The translations under genes and the position numbers were made by a program. A stretch of DNA of 12,757 nt from Sphingomonas sp. (GTDB taxonomy: Bacteria; Pseudomonadota; Alphaproteobacteria; Sphingomonadales; Sphingomonadaceae). Shown here piece after piece: positions 1 to 7,272 of the stretch; position 1 is the stretch's first letter, and each line of letters opens with the position of its first letter. The notes under the pieces were generated by a model, which saw nothing but the letters and a program-made list of their open reading frames with translations, was not told where the DNA came from and ran no database searches. The stretch lies in contig JAPJRE010000087.1 of NCBI GenBank assembly GCA_030824725.1, positions 1-12,757 of the forward strand, given 5' to 3'.

Positions 1-726
1 CTGCCGGGCAAGGACGATCCCGCGGCGGTGGAGGGCGCGGCGCCCGCCTATGCGATCCCGAACCTGGCGGTGGACCATCATCCGGCCGAGATCGGCGTGC
101 CGACCGGCTATTGGCGGTCGGGCGCGCACAGCTACACTTGTTTCTTCACCGAGAGCTTCGTCGACGAACTCGCCCATGTCGCCAATCGCGATCCGCTGTC
201 GTTCCGCATGGCGATGCTCGGCAGCCAGCCGCGGCTTGCCCGCTGCCTGCAGAGTGCGGCGCAGCTCGGCGGCTGGCAGGGCGGCGAGCCGGGCAGCGGG
301 CAGGGAATCGCCGCGCATGCGTTTCGCGGATCCTATATTGCGGTGATGGCCGAGGCGCATCTGACGCCGCAACGCGAGATCGTCGTCGAGCGGCTGGTCG
401 CGGCGGTCGATTGCGGGCGGGTGGTGAACCCCGATCTTGTCCGCCAGCAGATCGAAGGGGGCCTGTTGTTCGGCCTCGCCGCTGCTTTGGGCGCGCCGAC
501 CACGTTCAGCGAGAACATCGCCGATGTGCAGACGCTTGCCGATCTCAACCTGCCGACGCTGGCGACCACCCCCGACATCACGGTGGAGATCCTGGCGAGC
601 GGATCGGACCCGGGCGGGGTGAGCGAACTCGCCGTGCCGCCGATCGCGCCCGCCATCGCCAACGCACTGCAAACCGCCACCGGCACGCGATTCCGTCGCC
701 TGCCCTTGCTATCGGATGCCGAATGA
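1..726 (+). CDS. Molybdopterin-binding hydroxylase subunit, IorB-type (xanthine dehydrogenase family), C-terminal fragment
   Basis: This is the last 241 codons of a gene that begins left of the window; the frame is open from base 1. The family is the large molybdenum-cofactor subunit of isoquinoline 1-oxidoreductase-like and aldehyde-oxidase-like enzymes, which hydroxylate N-heterocycles or aldehydes with a small 2Fe-2S partner subunit. Visible family blocks are the FFTESFVDELAH stretch, a GQGIAAH block, the VDCGRVVNPDLVRQQIEGG block, and near the end GGVSELAVPPIAPAIANAL. The Glu of the last block (codon 625-627) matches the catalytic Glu conserved in the family. The true substrate cannot be read from this fragment. 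Its TGA overlaps the hemH ATG (ATGA), so the two genes are probably co-transcribed and translationally coupled. The IorB subfamily assignment is more secure than any substrate. Confidence 0.85.
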   Translation: MPGKDDPAAVEGAAPAYAIPNLAVDHHPAEIGVPTGYWRSGAHSYTCFFTESFVDELAHVANRDPLSFRMAMLGSQPRLARCLQSAAQLGGWQGGEPGSGQGIAAHAFRGSYIAVMAEAHLTPQREIVVERLVAAVDCGRVVNPDLVRQQIEGGLLFGLAAALGAPTTFSENIADVQTLADLNLPTLATTPDITVEILASGSDPGGVSELAVPPIAPAIANALQTATGTRFRRLPLLSDAE

Positions 727-1730
727 CCCTGCCTGCCGACCATCCGAAGATCCCACCCGCCCGCATCGGCGTGCTGCTGGTCAATCTCGGCACACCCGAT
801 GCGCCCGACCCCGGGGCGGTGAAGCGCTATCTGGGCGAGTTCCTGTCGGATCGCCGCGTCGTCGAGATCCCCCCGCTGCTCTGGCAGCCGATCCTGCGCG
901 GCATCATCCTGCGCACCCGGCCTAAGAAATCGGCGCATGCCTATAGCCAGGTTTGGCGCGAGGACGGCTCGCCGCTCGCCGCGATCACCAAGGCGCAGGC
1001 GCGCGGGCTGGAGGGCGCGTTCGGGCCGGGCGTGACGGTGCTGCACGCGATGCGCTACGGCAAGCCTTCGGTCGGCGAGCAGGTCACCGCGCTCAAGGCG
1101 CAGGGCTGCGAGCGCATACTGATCGCGCCGCTCTACCCGCAATATTGCGCGGCGACCACCGCCACCGCCAACGATGTCGCCTTCGCCGCGCTCATGGCGA
1201 TGCGCTGGCAGCCGGCGCTGCGCACGCTGCCGCCCTATTACGACGATCCCGCCTACATCGATGCGCTGAAGACCAGCGTCGAGGAAGGTCTGGCCGGGCT
1301 CGACTTCGTGCCCGATGCGGTGATCGCCAGCTTCCACGGCATGCCGCAGCGGACGCTCGAGCTGGGCGACCCCTATCACTGCCATTGCCGAAAGACCGGG
1401 CGCCTGCTCGGCGAAGCATTGGGGCGCGAGCTGATCGTCACCTTCCAGTCGCGCTTCGGCCGCGCCAAGTGGCTGGAGCCCGCGACCGACACGACGCTGG
1501 AAGCGCTGCCCGCCAAGGGTATCCGCCGCGTCGCCATCGTGGCGCCAGGTTTCTCGGCGGACTGCCTGGAAACGCTGGAGGAACTCGCGATCCGCGGGCG
1601 CGAGTCTTTCCTCGAATCCGGCGGCACCGATTTCGCATATTTGCCTTGTCTCAATGATAGCGCGACGGGCATGGGGTTGCTCCGACATTTGATCGGGCGC
1701 GAACTTGCCGGCTGGGTGGATCCCGCCTAG
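723..1730 (+). CDS. hemH: Ferrochelatase (haem synthase)
   Basis: Ferrochelatase inserts Fe2+ into protoporphyrin IX, the last step of protohaem synthesis. The 335-residue product has the usual bacterial length. The N-terminus carries GVLLVNLGTPDAP (residues 16-28), typical of the family. SFHGMPQR at 203-210 contains the metal-binding His205, and DCLETLEE at 280-287 contains the acidic catalytic partner (Glu283 by motif comparison with the human ETLHELD segment). YHCHCRKT at 218-225 is a Cys-containing block seen in many proteobacterial HemH proteins; I do not infer a cluster from it. The ATG start overlaps the upstream stop by four bases, and the conserved N-terminus begins soon after it. 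No membrane segment is apparent. The next gene, phbB, follows after a 34-base gap. Confidence 0.96.
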   Translation: MTLPADHPKIPPARIGVLLVNLGTPDAPDPGAVKRYLGEFLSDRRVVEIPPLLWQPILRGIILRTRPKKSAHAYSQVWREDGSPLAAITKAQARGLEGAFGPGVTVLHAMRYGKPSVGEQVTALKAQGCERILIAPLYPQYCAATTATANDVAFAALMAMRWQPALRTLPPYYDDPAYIDALKTSVEEGLAGLDFVPDAVIASFHGMPQRTLELGDPYHCHCRKTGRLLGEALGRELIVTFQSRFGRAKWLEPATDTTLEALPAKGIRRVAIVAPGFSADCLETLEELAIRGRESFLESGGTDFAYLPCLNDSATGMGLLRHLIGRELAGWVDPA

Positions 1731-1764
1731 CCATTTCTTTGGTTTGATTTGGAGAGGAAGGCTT

Positions 1765-2487
1765 ATGGCACGTGTAGCGATCGTTACCGGCGGTACCCGC
1801 GGTATTGGTGAAGCGATCAGTCTGGCCCTCAAGGATGCCGGAATCACCGTTGCTGCGAACTATGCCGGCAACGACGAAAAGGCCGCCGCCTTCACCGAAC
1901 GCACCGGCATCAAGGCATATAAGTGGGACGTGGGCGATTTCGACGCCTGCGCCGCAGGGGTGGCACAGGTCGAAGCCGAGCTCGGTCCCGTCGACATCGT
2001 CGTCAACAACGCCGGCATCACCCGCGACGGCACCATCCTCAAGATGACCCGCGACATGTGGGAAGACGTGATCCGCATCAATCTGGGCGGCTGCTTCAAC
2101 ATGGCGCATGCCGTGTTCCCGGGGATGCGCACGCGGAAATGGGGCCGAATCGTCAACATCGGCTCGATCAACGGCCAGGCCGGGCAATATGGCCAGGTGA
2201 ACTATGCCGCCGCCAAGTCCGGCATCCATGGCTTCACCAAGGCGCTGGCGCAGGAAGGCGCGCGATTCGGCGTCACCGTCAACGCGATCGCGCCGGGCTA
2301 TATCGACACGGACATGGTCGCCGCGGTGCCGGCGGACGTGCTGGAGAAGATCGTGGCGAAGATCCCGGTCGGCCGGCTCGGCCAGGCGCACGAGATCGCG
2401 CGTGCGGTGTCCTTCCTCTGCGCCGAGGAAGGCGGGTTCGTCACCGGATCGACCCTGTCGATCAATGGCGGGCAGCACATGTACTGA
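1765..2487 (+). CDS. phbB: Acetoacetyl-CoA reductase (NADPH, SDR family)
   Basis: A classical short-chain dehydrogenase of 240 residues. It has the cofactor-binding TGGTRGIG motif (residues 8-15), NNAG at 81-84, and the catalytic Ser134, Tyr147 and Lys151 (YxxxK) with the normal 13-residue Ser-Tyr spacing. Overall it resembles PhaB/PhbB, which reduces acetoacetyl-CoA to (R)-3-hydroxybutyryl-CoA for polyhydroxybutyrate synthesis. The segment around GQAGQYGQVNYAAAK and the closing SINGGQHMY are typical of PhbB. FabG, the 3-oxoacyl-ACP reductase, is the main alternative. The start is ATG at 1765, preceded by a strong GGAGAGGAAGG ribosome site; an upstream in-frame start at 1705 would lie inside hemH and is rejected. 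No phaA or phaC lies next to it. A hairpin follows the stop codon. Confidence 0.9.
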   Translation: MARVAIVTGGTRGIGEAISLALKDAGITVAANYAGNDEKAAAFTERTGIKAYKWDVGDFDACAAGVAQVEAELGPVDIVVNNAGITRDGTILKMTRDMWEDVIRINLGGCFNMAHAVFPGMRTRKWGRIVNIGSINGQAGQYGQVNYAAAKSGIHGFTKALAQEGARFGVTVNAIAPGYIDTDMVAAVPADVLEKIVAKIPVGRLGQAHEIARAVSFLCAEEGGFVTGSTLSINGGQHMY

Positions 2488-2495
2488 ACGAACAA

Positions 2496-2525
2496 GGGGG
2501 TCGGCGCCTTGCGGTGCCGACCCCC
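2496..2525 (+). terminator. Terminator-like hairpin after phbB
   Basis: A 13-bp stem begins 8 bases after the phbB stop: GGGGGTCGGCGCC pairs with GGTGCCGACCCCC around a TTGC loop, with a single G-T wobble. It is not followed by a T tract, so it is either a weak intrinsic terminator or a 3'-end-stabilising hairpin. The stem and position are seen directly; the role is inferred. Confidence 0.6.
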
Positions 2526-2556
2526 AACGTCTCTCGATACGCTACGCGAGAGCAAC

Positions 2557-2568
2557 TGTACGCGTACA
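2557..2568. promoter_or_regulatory. Perfect 12-bp palindrome, possible operator
   Basis: TGTACGCGTACA reads identically on both strands and lies between phbB and the phytase-like gene. A second inverted repeat, CTCTCG (2531-2536) with CGAGAG (2547-2552), sits just upstream. Perfect palindromes of this size are typical of dimeric repressor sites, but no regulator gene is nearby and the factor is unknown. Confidence 0.3.
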
Positions 2569-2605
2569 ACCCCTTCCGAATAGCGCGGTTCCCTTGAGCG
2601 AACCC

Positions 2606-2631
2606 TGAACGACTTGGTTATTTCCCGTTCA
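2606..2631 (+). promoter_or_regulatory. Possible EcfG-type promoter upstream of the phytase-like gene
   Basis: TGAAC, 16 bases, then GTT resembles the alphaproteobacterial general-stress sigma (EcfG) promoter GGAAC-N16/17-GTT, with one mismatch in the first base. The same bases form an inverted repeat: TGAACG (2606-2611) and CGTTCA (2626-2631). Transcription would start near 2636, about 48 bases before the ATG at 2684. A dyad operator is the alternative reading. Confidence 0.3.
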
Positions 2632-2683
2632 TCTTCGCATGTGCAGCACTGGCGGCGTACGCTGCAGCCGCTAAGAGGGAGTC

Positions 2684-3679
2684 ATGCGCTTTCGGCTCCG
2701 CTACCTCGCCTTTCCGCCGCTGGCGCTTTCGATTCTTTTCCTCACCGCATCGGGCAAGGAACTACGCACGCCGCTTGGCGATGATCCGGTGATGCGGGCG
2801 ATGCCGGTGCCGCTCGTGCCGGGCGAGCCCGGGCGAACGACGGTGGGGCGGCTCCGCTATCTGGGCGGCGTGCGGCTGACCAGCCCAGACCTCGGCTTTT
2901 CGGGCTTCTCGGCGCTGAGCGTGGCGGGAGATCGGTTCACGCTGCTGAGCGATCGCGGCAATGTCGTCCGCTTCCGCATGGGGAAGGATTGGCGCCCCTT
3001 CGACATCCGCTTCGCCGATCTGGCGATCGGCCCCGGCGCGAGCGCGTTCAAGGGCGATCGCGATTCGGAATCGCTAACGCGTGATCCCGCGACGGGCGCG
3101 TTCTGGATCGGCTACGAATCGACCAACTCGATTTTTCGCTACGATTCGGAGTTTCGCGAGTCGCCCGGTCGTGTCTATCCGCGTGCGATGAAGCGCTGGC
3201 CGCAAAATGGCGGGCCCGAATCAATGGTGCGGCTGGCCGACGGGCGGTTTCTGGTGCTCGGCGAGACCGCGCGCCCTAGGGGCGGGCCGATCGACCAGCG
3301 CGAGATCCTGTTGTTTCCGAGCGACCCGACACAGGGCAAGCCGGAGCCGATACACCTCGCCTATGTCCCGCCCGAGGGGTACGATCCCAGCGATGGCGCG
3401 CTGCTGCCGGACGGCCGGTTGCTGGTGCTGGTGCGGCGATTCGCACTCCGCACCTTGTTCACGGTGAAGATCGAACTGGTCGACATCCGCGGCGCGCGGG
3501 CGGGGCAGGTGCTGCGCGGCACCGAGATCGCGGATTTCTCGCCGCCCTACCAGCACGACAATTTCGAAGGGCTGGCGGTGCAGCGCGAAGGCGATTCGCT
3601 GGCGGTGTGGATGATCTCGGACGACAATGAGCAATGGTGGCAGCAGACGCTGCTGCTCAAGTTCCGCCTCGATCTCTAG
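2684..3679 (+). CDS. Secreted phytase-like (esterase-like) beta-propeller protein
   Basis: The product has 331 residues. It starts with a basic n-region (RFRLR) and a hydrophobic stretch to about residue 22, consistent with a Sec signal peptide and a periplasmic or envelope location. The rest resembles the family annotated as esterase-like activity of phytase (Phytase-like domain): GFSGFSAL at 71-78, a DRDSES acidic block at 125-130, GGPES at 176-180, SDGALLPDGRLLVL around 236-249, and NFEGLA at 293-298. These fit blade-like repeats of an aromatic/acidic propeller. The true substrate is unknown for most members. The ATG at 2684 has an AGAGGGAG site just before it. The gene stands alone: a hairpin precedes it, and convergent rpmB with its terminator follows. 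Confidence 0.8.
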   Translation: MRFRLRYLAFPPLALSILFLTASGKELRTPLGDDPVMRAMPVPLVPGEPGRTTVGRLRYLGGVRLTSPDLGFSGFSALSVAGDRFTLLSDRGNVVRFRMGKDWRPFDIRFADLAIGPGASAFKGDRDSESLTRDPATGAFWIGYESTNSIFRYDSEFRESPGRVYPRAMKRWPQNGGPESMVRLADGRFLVLGETARPRGGPIDQREILLFPSDPTQGKPEPIHLAYVPPEGYDPSDGALLPDGRLLVLVRRFALRTLFTVKIELVDIRGARAGQVLRGTEIADFSPPYQHDNFEGLAVQREGDSLAVWMISDDNEQWWQQTLLLKFRLDL

Positions 3680-3709
3680 GCGGCCAGGCCTTTCAGGTGC
3701 GCGAAACGG

Positions 3710-3740
3710 AAAAACCCGCCGCTGCGCATGCAGGGGCGGG
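3710..3740 (-). terminator. Intrinsic terminator of rpmB
   Basis: Read on the minus strand, a GC-rich hairpin (CCCGCC/GGCGGG outer stem, one G-G mismatch, CTGC/GCAG inner stem, 4-base loop, 3715-3740) is followed immediately by TTTTT (3714-3710). It lies 24 bases past the rpmB stop. This is the clearest rho-independent terminator in the window, and it also separates rpmB from the convergent phytase-like gene. Confidence 0.85.
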
Positions 3741-3764
3741 CCAAACCGTTGATCTGAAGGGAGA

Positions 3765-4064
3765 TCAGGCCGCTTCGGCGGTGCCGGTGGTCGCCTTGCG
3801 CACTTCGCGCTTCAGGCGACGGGCGCGCAGCGAGAGATCCTCGTCGCGCGACTTGAGCAGCCAGTTGTCCAGGCCGCCGACATGCTCGACCGAGCGCAGG
3901 CCGTGCGTCGAGACGCGCAGACGGATGCTCTTGCCGAGCGAATCCGAGATCAGCGTCACGTTCTGCAGGTTCGGCAGGAACGTACGCTTGGTCTTGTTGT
4001 TGGCGTGGGAAACATTGTGTCCCACCTGCCGGCCCTTGCCGGTCAGCTCGCAAATGCGCGACAT
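3765..4064 (-). CDS. rpmB: 50S ribosomal protein L28
   Basis: This 99-residue protein opens with [11 protein letters not shown], followed by a [18 protein letters not shown] stretch, the diagnostic N-terminus of L28. It continues with the [16 protein letters not shown] core. The length matches the alphaproteobacterial form, which is longer than the roughly 78-residue E. coli protein because of a C-terminal extension rich in Arg, Lys and Ala. L28 is a large-subunit component needed for ribosome assembly. The gene is monocistronic: it has its own sigma70-like promoter upstream, an AGGA site about 9 bases before the ATG, and a strong terminator downstream. The usual partner rpmG is not adjacent here. 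Confidence 0.97.
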   Translation of the reverse strand: MSRICELTGKGRQVGHNVSHANNKTKRTFLPNLQNVTLISDSLGKSIRLRVSTHGLRSVEHVGGLDNWLLKSRDEDLSLRARRLKREVRKATTGTAEAA

Positions 4065-4106
4065 CGCTTCAAATCCTGAGTTGGGCGGTAAGCCGGAAAG
4101 GCCGCG

Positions 4107-4135
4107 CTGTTAGCGTCGATGCGCGCCGCAGTCAA
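4107..4135 (-). promoter_or_regulatory. Sigma70-like promoter of rpmB
   Basis: On the minus strand, TTGACT (4135-4130) is a one-mismatch -35 box. An exact 17-base spacer then leads to TAACAG (4112-4107), a weak -10 box of the kind common in this group. Transcription would start near 4100, giving a leader of about 36 bases. The boxes are seen directly; activity is inferred. Confidence 0.55.
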
Positions 4136-4211
4136 CCGATTCACGAGGAACGGTGCGCAACTCGCACGCCACCGGGGCGTTGGGCAGGTGAAACGATAGG
4201 AGGAGATTCGG

Positions 4212-4463
4212 ATGCGCGCAATCCTGGGCTTGCTGGGAATTCTGGTGCTGGTCGCCGTCGTGCTGATCGCGCTGGGCTTTCTCAACGTGGACGTGCGCGG
4301 CGGGCAGCTGCCGACGGTGGCGGCGGAGACGGGCACGGTCTCGGTCGGCGAATCGAACAGCACGGTCCGCGTGCCCACCGTCGAGATGAAGGACAAGCAG
4401 GTGAACCTGCCCACCATCGACGTGCAGAAGGCGCCGGAGCCGACGGCGACGCCGGCAAAGTGA
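4212..4463 (+). CDS. Small single-span membrane protein, unknown function
   Basis: The product has 83 residues. Residues 3-24 are one hydrophobic segment (mostly Leu, Val, Ile, Ala), and the remaining 60 or so residues are polar and probably periplasmic, ending in a Pro/Thr/Ala-rich tail. I recognise no catalytic motif or named family. The start is well supported: ATG at 4212 follows a very strong AGGAGGAGA site (from 4199). The final TGA overlaps the GTG start of the next gene (GTGA), so the two small membrane proteins are likely made together. The gene is divergent from rpmB across a 147-base gap. Confidence 0.75.
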   Translation: MRAILGLLGILVLVAVVLIALGFLNVDVRGGQLPTVAAETGTVSVGESNSTVRVPTVEMKDKQVNLPTIDVQKAPEPTATPAK

Positions 4464-4642
4464 GGCCGGGCGCCGCCCGAGTCGCGGCGGCGGCGCTGCT
4501 GCCGCCGTTCGGCGTCTATCTGGAGGAGGGCGCGGGCCGCCCCTTCCAGATCGCCTGCGGGCTGACGCTGCTCGGCTTCCTGCCCGGCATGGGCTATGCC
4601 CTATGGCGGCTGTTCCGCCGACCCGAGACCTCCACCGCCTGA
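4460..4642 (+). CDS. YqaE/Pmp3-family small membrane protein
   Basis: A 60-residue protein. The pattern LPPFGVYLEEGAGRPFQIA, then LTLLGFLPGMGYALW, matches the YqaE/Pmp3 (proteolipid membrane potential modulator) family: two short hydrophobic hairpin segments, a conserved PPxGVYLE motif and a GxxPG turn. Members are small inner-membrane proteins linked to stress or ion-leak tolerance in yeast and plants; their bacterial role is poorly defined. The only workable start is GTG at 4460, overlapping the previous stop by four bases, which implies translational coupling. The RLFRRPETS tail is basic and polar. Its small size and GTG start make it easy for gene finders to miss. Confidence 0.8.
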   Translation: MRPGAARVAAAALLPPFGVYLEEGAGRPFQIACGLTLLGFLPGMGYALWRLFRRPETSTA

Positions 4643-4685
4643 GCGGGGCGTGACCGGGCGGCGCGCGACGGCTAAGCCGGGCGCG

Positions 4686-5135
4686 ATGTTTCCCCTTCCC
4701 CCTCCCATGCGTGCGGCGCTCGCCGCCGCCCAGGCTGCGGCCGAGCAGGGCGAGGTGCCGGTCGGTGCCGCGATCGTGCGGCACGGCGAGGTGATTGCCA
4801 CCGCCGCCAATGCGCCGCGCGCGCTCCACGACCCCACGGCGCATGCCGAGATGCTGGCGATTCGCGCCGCCGCGGCGCTGCTCGGCCGCGATCGGCTGGA
4901 GGATTGCGACCTGTGGGTGACGCTGGAGCCCTGCGCGATGTGCGCTGGCGCGATCGCTCATGCGCGGATCGCCCGGCTTTATTACGGGGCGAGCGACCCG
5001 AAGGGCGGCGCCGTCGAGCATGGCCCGCGCCTGTTCGGGCAGCCGACCTGCCACCACCGCCCGGAAGTCTATCCGGCCATCGGCGAGGCCGAAGCGGGCG
5101 CGGTGCTGCGCGACTTTTTCCGCGCCCGGCGCTGA
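4686..5135 (+). CDS. tadA: tRNA-specific adenosine-34 deaminase
   Basis: TadA deaminates A34 to inosine in tRNA-Arg(ACG), letting one tRNA read several CGN codons. The 149-residue product has the zinc/catalytic HAE at residues 53-55 and PCAMC at 82-86. It also has GEVPVGAAI (22-30) in the substrate region, and YYGASDPKGGAVEHG (99-113), which is typical of TadA rather than cytidine deaminase. The start is ATG at 4686; a second in-frame ATG at 4707 would give 142 residues, and no ribosome site clearly decides between them. It lies 43 bases after the Pmp3-like gene on the same strand. It is a useful internal reference for the divergent deaminase-like gene at 11929-12441. Confidence 0.95.
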   Translation: MFPLPPPMRAALAAAQAAAEQGEVPVGAAIVRHGEVIATAANAPRALHDPTAHAEMLAIRAAAALLGRDRLEDCDLWVTLEPCAMCAGAIAHARIARLYYGASDPKGGAVEHGPRLFGQPTCHHRPEVYPAIGEAEAGAVLRDFFRARR

Positions 5136-5198
5136 GCCGCTGCTGCTGGCTGGGCGGCAGCAAAGGGTGTATCTTCGCCGAAAACGGGAGAGGTGCCG

Positions 5199-5714
5199 AT
5201 GCCGTCGATGCATTACCTTGCCGGGGCCCTGCTGCTGGTGCCGGCCGCATCGTTCGCCAAGGAGCGGCCGATGCTCAGCTGGGGCAAGCCCGGCGTCACG
5301 CTGGACGCCTATCGCGCCGATGCCGTTGCCTGCGGGCGCGAGGGCTATTATCTCGACGTGTCGAACACCGCGGCGGCGAAGGTCTTCAAGCAGGCCTCGT
5401 CCCAGCTCGAGAACAACGAGGCGAATCTCGCCGCGACGGCGATGACCGGCGATCTCGACCGCGCCATGCAGGTCGCGAATGACTCCAGCCGAATCGTCGA
5501 GCGCACCCGGCCGGCGCAGCGCATCAAGGAAGTGCGGACCCTGTTGGAGGACACCGTGTCCAGCTGCCTGCGGGCGCGGGGCTATACCCGGTTCCAGCTC
5601 ACCCCCGCGCAGCAGCGCTATGTGCGGGCGCTCAAGCTGGGCTCGCCGGCGCGGCACGCCTATCTGCACGGCCTCGCCAGCAACCCTGCCGTTCTGGCGG
5701 CACAGAAGCTCTAA
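5199..5714 (+). CDS. Secreted hypothetical protein with two conserved-looking cysteines
   Basis: The product has 171 residues. A short hydrophobic stretch ending ALLLVPAASFAKE (residues about 8-21) looks like a signal peptide with an A-x-A-like cleavage region, so the mature protein is probably periplasmic. The mature part is helical and polar. One Cys lies near the start (AVACGREGYY) and another near the middle (VSSCLRARGYTRFQLT); they could form a disulfide. I do not recognise a named family, although the CLRARGYxRFxLT pattern recurs in sphingomonad hypothetical proteins in my recollection. ATG 5199 is chosen over GTG 5193 because GGGAGAGG (5186-5193) then lies five bases upstream. It sits between tadA and the CBS-domain gene and may share a transcript with tadA. 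Confidence 0.7.
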   Translation: MPSMHYLAGALLLVPAASFAKERPMLSWGKPGVTLDAYRADAVACGREGYYLDVSNTAAAKVFKQASSQLENNEANLAATAMTGDLDRAMQVANDSSRIVERTRPAQRIKEVRTLLEDTVSSCLRARGYTRFQLTPAQQRYVRALKLGSPARHAYLHGLASNPAVLAAQKL

Positions 5715-5777
5715 ATCGTCTTCGCACCGCAAAAGGTTGTGAAGAGGGCGCCGCTGCGGATATGAGGGCGGTGCACC

Positions 5778-7076
5778 ATGAGCGCACCTTTTCCCTGGAT
5801 CGACGTAGCGATCATCTTCGTGCTGATCGCGATCAACGGCATTTTCTCGATGTCGGAGCTGGCAATTGTCTCCGCCCGTCCGGCGCGGCTGGAGGCGCTG
5901 GCCCGGATGGGCAATCGCGGGGCCAAGACCGCGATCGAGCTGGCCGAGGATCCCGGCAAGTTTCTCTCCACCGTGCAGATCGGCATCACCCTGATCGGCA
6001 TCGTTGCCGGCGCCTATTCGGGCGCCAGCCTGGGCGAACCGGTGGGCAAGCGAATCGAGGCGCTGGGGCTTTCCGCCGAACTGGCGCACACGCTGGGCCT
6101 CACGCTGGTGATCGGCCTCACCACCTTCGGCTCGCTGGTGATCGGCGAGCTGGTGCCCAAGCAGTTTGCGCTGCGCTCGCCCGAGCCGATCGCCGCCGCG
6201 ATGGCGCTGCCGATGCGCTGGCTCTCCTGGGGCACCGCGCCGGTCGTCTGGCTGCTCGATTCGTCGACCGGTCTGGTGTTCCGCCTGTTGCGGCTCAACC
6301 GCGAATCGGAGAATCGCGTCACCGCCGAGGAACTGCACCTGATCGTCGCCGAGGCCAGCAAGTCCGGCGTGATCGAGGAGCATGAGCGCTCGATCATCTC
6401 GGGCGTGGTTCGCCTCGCCGACCGCCCGGTGCGCGAGGTGATGACGCCGCGCACCCAGGTCGACTGGCTCGACGTCAGCCTCGACGGTGCGGGCATCCGT
6501 GAGGAGCTGCTGGCGACGCCGCACACCCGGCTGCCGGTGGCGGAAGGCTCGATCGACGCAGTGATCGGCGTCGTCCAGGCGCGCGACATCGCTGCCGCGC
6601 TGTTCCGCGGCGAGTCGCTCGATCTGCGCAAGCTGATGCGCAAGGCTCCCGTGCTGCCCGATCAGGTCGACGCGATGGACGCGCTCACCGCGCTGCGCCA
6701 TGCCGAGGTGCCGATGGGGCTGGTCCACGACGAATACGGTCATTTCGAAGGCATCGTCACGCCCGCCAACCTGCTTGCGGCGATCGCGGGCGAGTTCGCC
6801 TCGGACGCCGAGCCCGGCGACAACCCCAATATCGTCGAGCGCGAGGACGGCTCGCTGCTCGTCGCGGGCGCGACCCCGGCGGACCAGCTGGCCGAGCGGC
6901 TCGGCATCGATCTGCCCGAGGACCGCGATTATGCGACCGTCGCCGGCCTGGCACTGGCGGTGTTCAAGCATCTGCCGGTGGAGGGCGAGGTGTTCGAGCA
7001 GCAGGGCTGGCGCTTCGAGATCGTCGACCTGGACGGCCGCAAGATCGACAAGCTGCTGGTGAGCCGCGAGGGGTAA
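5778..7076 (+). CDS. CNNM/CorC-type membrane protein (DUF21, CBS pair, CorC_HlyC), hemolysin-family
   Basis: The 432-residue product has the three-part architecture of the HlyC/CorC (CNNM) family. An N-terminal DUF21 membrane domain of about 4 helices spans residues 8-175 and includes the GELVPK motif at 123-128. It is followed by a pair of CBS domains starting at the VMTPR motif (221-225), and a C-terminal CorC_HlyC domain from about residue 345. Family members are linked to Mg2+ or Co2+ export or resistance. The hemolysin label is historical and not evidence of toxicity. The ATG at 5778 gives a complete N-terminal membrane helix. A GGGCGG-type site lies nearby, but the ribosome site is weak. 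The upstream 63 bases contain an imperfect hairpin (about 5721-5745) without a T tract. Confidence 0.92.
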   Translation: MSAPFPWIDVAIIFVLIAINGIFSMSELAIVSARPARLEALARMGNRGAKTAIELAEDPGKFLSTVQIGITLIGIVAGAYSGASLGEPVGKRIEALGLSAELAHTLGLTLVIGLTTFGSLVIGELVPKQFALRSPEPIAAAMALPMRWLSWGTAPVVWLLDSSTGLVFRLLRLNRESENRVTAEELHLIVAEASKSGVIEEHERSIISGVVRLADRPVREVMTPRTQVDWLDVSLDGAGIREELLATPHTRLPVAEGSIDAVIGVVQARDIAAALFRGESLDLRKLMRKAPVLPDQVDAMDALTALRHAEVPMGLVHDEYGHFEGIVTPANLLAAIAGEFASDAEPGDNPNIVEREDGSLLVAGATPADQLAERLGIDLPEDRDYATVAGLALAVFKHLPVEGEVFEQQGWRFEIVDLDGRKIDKLLVSREG

Positions 7077-7087
7077 GCAGAAGCCCC

Positions 7088-7111
7088 ATCCTCCCCATGG
7101 CGGGGGAGGAT
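7088..7111. terminator. Hairpin after the CNNM-type gene
   Basis: ATCCTCCCC (7088-7096) pairs perfectly with GGGGAGGAT (7103-7111) across a 6-base loop, 11 bases past the stop. There is no T tract. It may end transcription or protect the mRNA end. Its CTCCCC...GGGGAG form resembles short dispersed hairpins I associate with sphingomonad intergenic regions, but one copy cannot establish a repeat family. The rest of the 7077-7272 gap holds a CTCTC/GAGAG pair near 7114-7131, a tandem ATCGTCCAG pair (7141-7158) and a possible TTATAG -10 box (7183-7188). Confidence 0.5.
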
Positions 7112-7272
7112 ACGCTCTCTCCCGGTTGAGAGCGGACAATATCGTCCAGATCGTCCAGTTCCTGAAATCCTGCCTCCGCCCCTTATAGTTGCGCCTCACC
7201 CCGGCGCATGGTAGCGCCCGCGGCTTGAATGGGGCCATTCCGCGTCCCTAACTTCAGGCTTTTCGGGAACCC

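Noticed and set aside
5721..5745. Imperfect CTTCGCACC/GGTTGTGAAG hairpin between the secreted hypothetical and the CNNM-type gene
   Set aside because: Contains a wobble and a mismatch/bulge and no T tract; not strong enough to call a terminator.
7141..7158. Tandem ATCGTCCAG pair
   Set aside because: Only two 9-base copies; too short to call a repeat array or iteron.
4110..7238. Very long open frame on the minus strand (over 1,000 codons)
   Set aside because: It runs antisense to five well-supported genes; its His, Arg, Asp and Gly-rich composition is the usual mirror of GC-rich coding sequence and it has no recognisable domain.
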